NCBI GenBank assembly: GCA_903881535.1
Contig: CAIRTT010000090.1
Span: forward strand, 1-10,668
Direction of reading: 5' to 3'
Source: an uncultured Armatimonadota bacterium
GTDB taxonomy: Bacteria > Armatimonadota > Armatimonadia > Armatimonadales > Armatimonadaceae
DNA: 10,668 bases
Positions 6,156 to 10,668 of the stretch are shown here, piece by piece. Position 1 is the stretch's first letter. Every line of letters begins with the position of its first letter. A program made the position numbers and the translations under genes. The notes under the pieces are model-generated. The model searched no databases. It saw only the letters and a program-made list of their open reading frames with translations, and had not been told where the DNA came from.

Positions 6156-8105
6156 ATGGCTTACCAGTCCCTTTACCGCAAGTACCGCCCCCAGACATTC
6201 TCCGATGTCGTAGGTCAGCAACATGTTGTCCGAACGTTACAAAATGCCCTTCAAACGGGTCGCGTCGGCCATGGCTATCTTTTCACGGGTACCCGAGGTA
6301 CGGCGAAAACAACGGTTGCGCGCCTGCTGGCGAAAGCACTGAACTGCGAATCAGCCGACACTTACGTTACCGAACCCTGCGATCAATGCGAAGCATGCCG
6401 CAGGATCACTGCGGGTACTTGTATCGATGTTGTTGAGCTCGATGCGGCGAGCCACCGCGGCGTCGCAGACATTGAAGAGGTTCGAAAAGCGGTCGGCTAT
6501 GGCCCGATGCAGCATCGGTACAAGGTCTACATCATCGATGAAGCCCATCAGCTCTCGAGCGATGCAAAAGATGCTTTCCTCAAGACACTTGAAGAGCCGC
6601 CAGCAAATGTAGTCTTCATCCTTGCGACAACCGAACCGCAGTCTATTCCCATAACAATCCGCTCCCGGTGTCAACAGTTCGACTTCCGCCGTGGAACCAT
6701 TGCTGACATCAGCGGACGCCTCCGCTATGTCCTCGGGAGTGAAGCGCGCCAGATGTCCGATGGCGCCGTTCTTGCTGTTGCGCGTGCAGCCGAGGGTAGC
6801 TACCGTGATTCGCTATCGCTCCTTGAACAAGTGCTCGGGTTCACGGATGGTGCGATTGAAGCATCCGATGTCGAGTCAGTGCTCGGGTTGCTGGAAGCTG
6901 ACCACTTGTATGCATTGACGCAGGCGATGGCAACCGGCGACATGTCTGGTGCGATCCAACTGGCGGATGAAATTCTAGATGAAGGCAAGGATGCCCGTTC
7001 GATTCTCAGATCCGTTGCAAGTCACCTGCGAGACCTTTTGGTGTATCAGCTGTCCGGTGCAGCAGTATTTTCAGATCGCACAGAAGATGAACGTAGCAAG
7101 CTCGCACAGTTCACTAAAGGCATTGGAAAGCAGGTCCTGCTAAACGCCTTGGACACCATCCACAAGGCACAGGCAGACCTTCGCTGGAACCAGCAACATC
7201 GCCTCGTGATCGAGCTGGCCTTTGCGCGGGCCTGTAGTCCTGTTGAACAGGTAGCACCTCTGGTTACCGCTGTGGTTACGCCTCAACCCAGGCAAATGGA
7301 AACACCTAACGCCCGTAGACAGACGACGAAGGAACATGCTGTCCCATCGTTGCGCGCCGCAGTCCCCACAGACCAAAATCGTGTGGTGTCTACACCGCCG
7401 CCGCTAAGTGCTACAGAAGCATCCCCCACCGCTCAACAGACAGAGCCTGATTCAGGTATTGCCCCGGTCGTACCGGCTGCACTTGCAGCGATTCGTGCTG
7501 CGCGGGCAGCAGGCCGGACAGCTCCGGTGTCTACACCAACTGATGCAAAACCATTGTTGACGCCCGTAGACGCACCGCCCACGCTCCAACAGTCAGAATC
7601 CCCTGCCGCTCCTACGAAAATAATCAGTGATACCGGAGCTGAGGTGACATCAAGCTGGTCCCTCAGTGATGTCCTTGCGGTGTGGCCCTCATTTCTCTCG
7701 GCAGCTGAGGCAATCAGCAAGCGTGCCGGCGTGATGTTGGCATCTGCTAGGCCGATAGGCGCATCGGATGGCGTCGTGGAAATTGCTTTTCATAGTTCAG
7801 CGCATAAAGACATGATGAGTGATCAAAAGCAATCGGACTTTGTCCGTAAAGTGCTTGGTAGGTCACTCGGATTGACTGAACCTATCAGAGGTGTGCGTTT
7901 TATCCTTGAAATCCCCACAGTCGTAGTAGCGGACACGGGTGCTGGCAATAAAACGTCAGGCGACACCGCAAACGATGCATCAGCAAATGCACGAAACGCA
8001 AACGATGATGAAGCAGTAGCAAACGCTGGTGCTCCGGATGACCCCCTGTTGCGAGAGGTCCTTGAGGTCTTCGGGGGCAAGATGTTGGAGCATCCAATAC
8101 ACTGA
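6156..8105 (+). CDS. dnaX: DNA polymerase III subunit gamma/tau
   Basis: DnaX is the ATPase core of the clamp loader and, as tau, ties polymerase cores to the DnaB helicase. The 649-residue protein begins MAYQSLYRKYRPQTFSDVVG, the canonical start. Motifs: Walker A GTRGTAKTT (45-53), zinc site C64, C75, C78, C81, Walker B IIDEAH (126-131), and the SRC motif at S170-C172 carrying the arginine finger R171. Domain III follows to about residue 365. A proline-, alanine- and threonine-rich linker (about 375-495) leads to the C-terminal tau domain (SWSLSDVLAVWPSFLSAAEA near 500), and the protein ends LLREVLEVFGGKMLEHPIH. I see no A-rich slippery heptamer that would make a short gamma form. There is no clear Shine-Dalgarno before the ATG. 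ybaB follows after 30 bases. Confidence 0.97.
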   Translation: MAYQSLYRKYRPQTFSDVVGQQHVVRTLQNALQTGRVGHGYLFTGTRGTAKTTVARLLAKALNCESADTYVTEPCDQCEACRRITAGTCIDVVELDAASHRGVADIEEVRKAVGYGPMQHRYKVYIIDEAHQLSSDAKDAFLKTLEEPPANVVFILATTEPQSIPITIRSRCQQFDFRRGTIADISGRLRYVLGSEARQMSDGAVLAVARAAEGSYRDSLSLLEQVLGFTDGAIEASDVESVLGLLEADHLYALTQAMATGDMSGAIQLADEILDEGKDARSILRSVASHLRDLLVYQLSGAAVFSDRTEDERSKLAQFTKGIGKQVLLNALDTIHKAQADLRWNQQHRLVIELAFARACSPVEQVAPLVTAVVTPQPRQMETPNARRQTTKEHAVPSLRAAVPTDQNRVVSTPPPLSATEASPTAQQTEPDSGIAPVVPAALAAIRAARAAGRTAPVSTPTDAKPLLTPVDAPPTLQQSESPAAPTKIISDTGAEVTSSWSLSDVLAVWPSFLSAAEAISKRAGVMLASARPIGASDGVVEIAFHSSAHKDMMSDQKQSDFVRKVLGRSLGLTEPIRGVRFILEIPTVVVADTGAGNKTSGDTANDASANARNANDDEAVANAGAPDDPLLREVLEVFGGKMLEHPIH

Positions 8106-8135
8106 TCGCATACAAAGCAATTTGAAAGTGAGTTT

Positions 8136-8513
8136 ATGACAATGGCTAATCCATTTAAAGGTTTGGGCGGCGGCGGTGGTAACCCACTTGGCGGTGCAGG
8201 CATGGCCAAGATGATCGAACAGGTTCAGAAGAAGATGTACGAAGATGCAGAAAAGATGAATGAGCGTCTTGAAGCAGCACGTATCGAAGGAACTGCCGGC
8301 GGTGTTATCAAGGCTGTTGTCGATGGCAATGGTCACTTAATGACATTGACAATCAGTAAGGATGCGGTCGACCCCGATGACGTCGAAACATTGCAAGAAC
8401 TGATTTTGACCGCGGTCAATGGTGCCATCAACACGGCAGAAGACCTGCGCAACGAAGAACAACGTAAGCTGATGCCAAATATCCCTGGTCTCAATCTCCC
8501 AGGACTTGGCTAG
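8136..8513 (+). CDS. ybaB: YbaB/EbfC family nucleoid-associated protein
   Basis: YbaB/EbfC proteins are small dimers that bind DNA and are almost always encoded between dnaX and recR, as here. The 125-residue product has a glycine-rich N-terminus (residues 8-21), a long amphipathic helix (AKMIEQVQKKMYEDAEKMNE, about 24-43), and the family core in which GTAGGVIKAVVDGNGHLMTLTI is followed by VDPDDVETLQELILTAVNGAI. It ends with a glycine- and proline-rich tail (PNIPGLNLPGLG), also common in the family. The ATG at 8136 has only a weak purine-rich sequence (GAAAGTGAG) before it; the second ATG two codons later is possible. The recR start is 12 bases after its stop, so the two are probably co-translated. 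Confidence 0.95.
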   Translation: MTMANPFKGLGGGGGNPLGGAGMAKMIEQVQKKMYEDAEKMNERLEAARIEGTAGGVIKAVVDGNGHLMTLTISKDAVDPDDVETLQELILTAVNGAINTAEDLRNEEQRKLMPNIPGLNLPGLG

Positions 8514-8525
8514 GCACCTCTAAGC

Positions 8526-9125
8526 TTGTCCTCATACGCACGTCCGTTTGCCAGATTGGTGGCGGAATTTGAACGTCTGCCAGGCGTTGGTCCTAAATCG
8601 GCCCAGCGCTTGGCTTTTCACATCCTCAAATTGGATGCCGAGGCTGTACAGCGCCTCGTTTCGGCAATTGATGATGTCAAAGCAAATATGAGGCAATGTT
8701 CTGTGTGCTTTCATGTTACGGATCAGGAGCTGTGCGATATCTGCTCGGACCAGCGGCGGAATCAGGCAATCCTATGTGTCGTCGCGGAATCGCGCGACCT
8801 CATTGCTCTCGAAAAAACCGGTGAATTCCGTGGCAGGTACCATGTGTTGGGAGGCCTCCTCGCGCCGATGGATGGTGTGGGGCCAGAGCAGTTACGCATC
8901 CGGGAGCTGCTCAACCGAGTTGCAGAAGCATCCTATGACGAGCTAGTCATCGCCACGAACCCAAGCATCGAAGGGGATGCGACGGCGCTTTATCTTGCAA
9001 AGTTGTTGAAACCTTTCGTCGGCAAGGTGTCTCGGATTGCACATGGCATCCCTGTTGGTGGGGATATTGACTACACAGATTCAGCGACGCTGATTCAGGC
9101 ATTTGATGGGAGACGGGAAATTTGA
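8526..9125 (+). CDS. recR: Recombination mediator protein RecR
   Basis: RecR works with RecO (and RecF) to load RecA on single-stranded gaps during repair. The 199-residue product has the expected length. It shows the helix-hairpin-helix segment LPGVGPKSAQRLAFHIL (18-34), the zinc finger C58, C61, C70, C73, and a Toprim domain starting at AILCVVAESRDLIALEKTGE (81-100) with YHVLGGLLAPMDGVGP (105-120), the ATNPSIEGDATA segment (143-154) and HGIPVGGDIDY (173-183). The start is TTG at 8526, giving MSSYARPFARL; this aligns with the usual RecR N-terminus and no ATG lies close enough to replace it. No strong Shine-Dalgarno is visible, which fits coupling to ybaB. Its TGA overlaps the next gene's ATG by one base. 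Confidence 0.97.
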   Translation: MSSYARPFARLVAEFERLPGVGPKSAQRLAFHILKLDAEAVQRLVSAIDDVKANMRQCSVCFHVTDQELCDICSDQRRNQAILCVVAESRDLIALEKTGEFRGRYHVLGGLLAPMDGVGPEQLRIRELLNRVAEASYDELVIATNPSIEGDATALYLAKLLKPFVGKVSRIAHGIPVGGDIDYTDSATLIQAFDGRREI

Positions 9126-10668
9126 TGGCTTCGCTCAGGTTCGCAACGATATTGGGAATGGCTGCTTTTGTTTCCGTGTTGAGCCCGGCGTTGGCAGTTC
9201 CCCAAGATACTCCGAAGGCATCGTTCCGTCTTGCAAAAGACAACGAATATCTGTTTCTTACCGTCAAGGTCGAAACAACAGATATTCAAGGATTGACAAA
9301 GGGATTAAGCCCGCAAAGCATCCCGGCAATCCTAAAGGATGACTGTGTCACCCTGTCATTACTTCCCGATGGCGGTAAGCCCGTCACGATTACCTATTCA
9401 CCCGCCGGTGGATTTGGGTACACCAAAGATGGTATTCCGGTAGCGTACTTCAAGATGAAGTATGGCATCGGCATCGATGGAACCATCGGCGATGCGACCG
9501 ACAAAGACACCAGCTGGCAAGTCGAAGCAGCGATACCTTGGGATGCCCTAGGTTGCGCACCGAATACCCCTCTACGTGGCTTTCTCCAGATACGAAAAAA
9601 GGGCGCTGCGACCGTCGCATCCTTCCCAGATGGAGTCGATGCAGCCACGCCAGCGACCTGGCCCACGCTGGCATCCGCTCCCTTCATCCTTTCGCCAAAG
9701 TCGACAATTCCGCTAATCGATGGACGCATTGATAAAACAGAGTGGCCAGAAGCGGAAGTACTGGTTCCCCTGCCAGCATGGCAAACCAAGCAGACATCCA
9801 CGATTATCACGGTGCAACAAGGCGTTGCCCCAACACTAGATGAAACGCGCAACTCTGCTGGAATCAAGCCAATCGGAGCGCTGTACTTTGCATCCACAAA
9901 TGCGGACCTCCTAAAGCCATCCTCGCCGACACGCGGTGTCATTGCCCGGGATGGCAGTATTGGCTTCATAGACCAACCCTTCCTAGGCATGGGTCCATGG
10001 TACTCAAGTGACCGTGTAGATCATCATCGCCGTGAGCTCCTTGGGATGCAGCGTGCTGGCATCGATGTCGCCTTTTGCGTGACAGGCGGTACTGGTGTTG
10101 CTGGTGTCCTCGACATGAAAGCCTTGATGGTAGTTTCTGCAGCAAAGCAGGAGCTGGCTCTGCGCGGTGAGGCAACTCCTGCGCTTGCTCCGTATATTGC
10201 CATTCTGGCCGATGATGCTCCTCTCGATGCGACAACGCAAGCCGGAGTCGATAGGCTCTGGGAAACCATCCAGCGATGGGTAATCGCAACTCCACCCCAA
10301 ATGAGACATGTGACTCCTGTCGGCGCTGCGACGCCGACGGGAAGCATCATGGCTATACCTGTCGTCATCGATGGCGAATCAGTCATTCTCCCGACAGATG
10401 CATCCTGGGCGAACACACTCAGACAACGCTTCGCCGAGCGGTTCGGAGCCACAGCAGGAAGCCCAACATTGGTCTTTATTGGTGGAGAAAAACTGAATTC
10501 CAATTCATCGGGTCTCTTTGGCGCCGTTGGTCGAAACCTGCGTCCATCTGCACCGAAGGTTGCCATCGTCAACCCTGGTGGACAAAAACCATTTGTTCCT
10601 CGTAAGCTAGGTGAGACGTATAAGCAAAGCTGGGATGCATCCCGTGATGCAGAATGGGTACTTATTAA
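9125..10668 (+). CDS. Secreted protein with CBM9-like and GH99/DUF5010-like signatures (3' end beyond the window)
   Basis: The frame from ATG 9125 stays open for 514 codons to the window edge. Residues 1-24 form a signal peptide (MASLRFATILGMAAFVSVLS, then PALA and a likely cut before VPQ), so the protein is exported. Residues about 30-190 are beta-rich with SWQVEAAIPWDALG (130-143), a pattern common in CBM9-like domains; IPLIDGRIDKTEWPEA (195-210) looks like the start of a second such domain or a linker to it. From about 285 the sequence GMGPWYSSDRVDHHRRELLG, then MQRAGIDVAF, and near the edge YKQSWDASRDAEWVLI resemble GH99-like/DUF5010 barrel proteins, in which an NEW-type motif often follows; that part is outside the window. 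The catalytic residues cannot be judged. The function as glycan binding or hydrolysis is inferred from pattern memory. Its one-base overlap with recR suggests cotranscription. Confidence 0.8.
   Translation, partial: MASLRFATILGMAAFVSVLSPALAVPQDTPKASFRLAKDNEYLFLTVKVETTDIQGLTKGLSPQSIPAILKDDCVTLSLLPDGGKPVTITYSPAGGFGYTKDGIPVAYFKMKYGIGIDGTIGDATDKDTSWQVEAAIPWDALGCAPNTPLRGFLQIRKKGAATVASFPDGVDAATPATWPTLASAPFILSPKSTIPLIDGRIDKTEWPEAEVLVPLPAWQTKQTSTIITVQQGVAPTLDETRNSAGIKPIGALYFASTNADLLKPSSPTRGVIARDGSIGFIDQPFLGMGPWYSSDRVDHHRRELLGMQRAGIDVAFCVTGGTGVAGVLDMKALMVVSAAKQELALRGEATPALAPYIAILADDAPLDATTQAGVDRLWETIQRWVIATPPQMRHVTPVGAATPTGSIMAIPVVIDGESVILPTDASWANTLRQRFAERFGATAGSPTLVFIGGEKLNSNSSGLFGAVGRNLRPSAPKVAIVNPGGQKPFVPRKLGETYKQSWDASRDAEWVLI

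Noticed and set aside
5989..6198. Upstream extension of the mlaE frame by 70 codons to 6198
   Set aside because: The added residues are rich in Cys, Gly and Arg, unlike MlaE N-termini, and the stretch covers the SRP RNA, its promoter and the first codons of dnaX on the opposite strand.
9595..9601. Heptamer A AAA AAG in the correct phase for a -1 frameshift, as in E. coli dnaX
   Set aside because: It is in the secreted protein gene, not dnaX, with no clear downstream stem or upstream Shine-Dalgarno stimulator. The zero frame continues with sensible protein for over 350 codons, while the -1 frame stops within 45 codons. Probably chance.
1..10668. Search for CRISPR arrays, insertion sequences, tRNA or rRNA genes, toxin-antitoxin or defence cassettes
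   Set aside because: No regularly spaced repeats, transposase-like frames, tRNA-type cloverleaf or paired small genes were seen. Nearly all sequence is accounted for by the listed housekeeping genes.

Overview
The window comes from a bacterial chromosome of moderate GC content and is mostly housekeeping. It holds two divergent gene blocks around a small RNA gene, and nine protein genes in all. A complete MlaE-MlaF-MlaD type lipid transport set implies a cell with an outer membrane (a diderm). The lineage cannot be fixed from the sequence alone. The mixture of an scr-dnaX-ybaB-recR order, diderm lipid transport and a secreted glycan-active-like protein would fit a group such as Armatimonadota, but that is only a guess.

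The minus-strand block, read from about 6000 down to 1, is mlaE, mlaF, mlaD, rplI, dnaB, purD. mlaE, mlaF, mlaD and rplI are tightly packed: a TTGA overlap, an 8-base overlap, and 4 bases between the mlaD stop and the rplI start. A strong hairpin then separates rplI from dnaB, and 169 bases separate dnaB from purD. purD runs off the left edge.

The plus-strand block starts in the 167-base gap between mlaE and dnaX. That gap holds a signal recognition particle RNA gene (ffs/scr), recognised by its domain IV motif, with a good sigma-70-type promoter just upstream. It is followed by dnaX (gamma/tau clamp-loader subunit), ybaB (nucleoid-associated protein) and recR (recombination mediator), the same order as in Bacillus and many other bacteria. 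One base of overlap after recR begins a long open frame for a secreted protein with CBM9-like and GH99/DUF5010-like sequence signatures; it runs off the right edge.

I found no mobile element, CRISPR array, defence cassette or phage gene, and no convincing novel multi-gene system. The most interesting points are: the SRP RNA, whose apical helix appears one base pair shorter than the usual form; the strong over-representation of the hexamer GGATGC/GCATCC across the window; the rplI-dnaB hairpin next to a dnaB start with no Shine-Dalgarno sequence; and the secreted hydrolase-like gene attached to a DNA repair operon.
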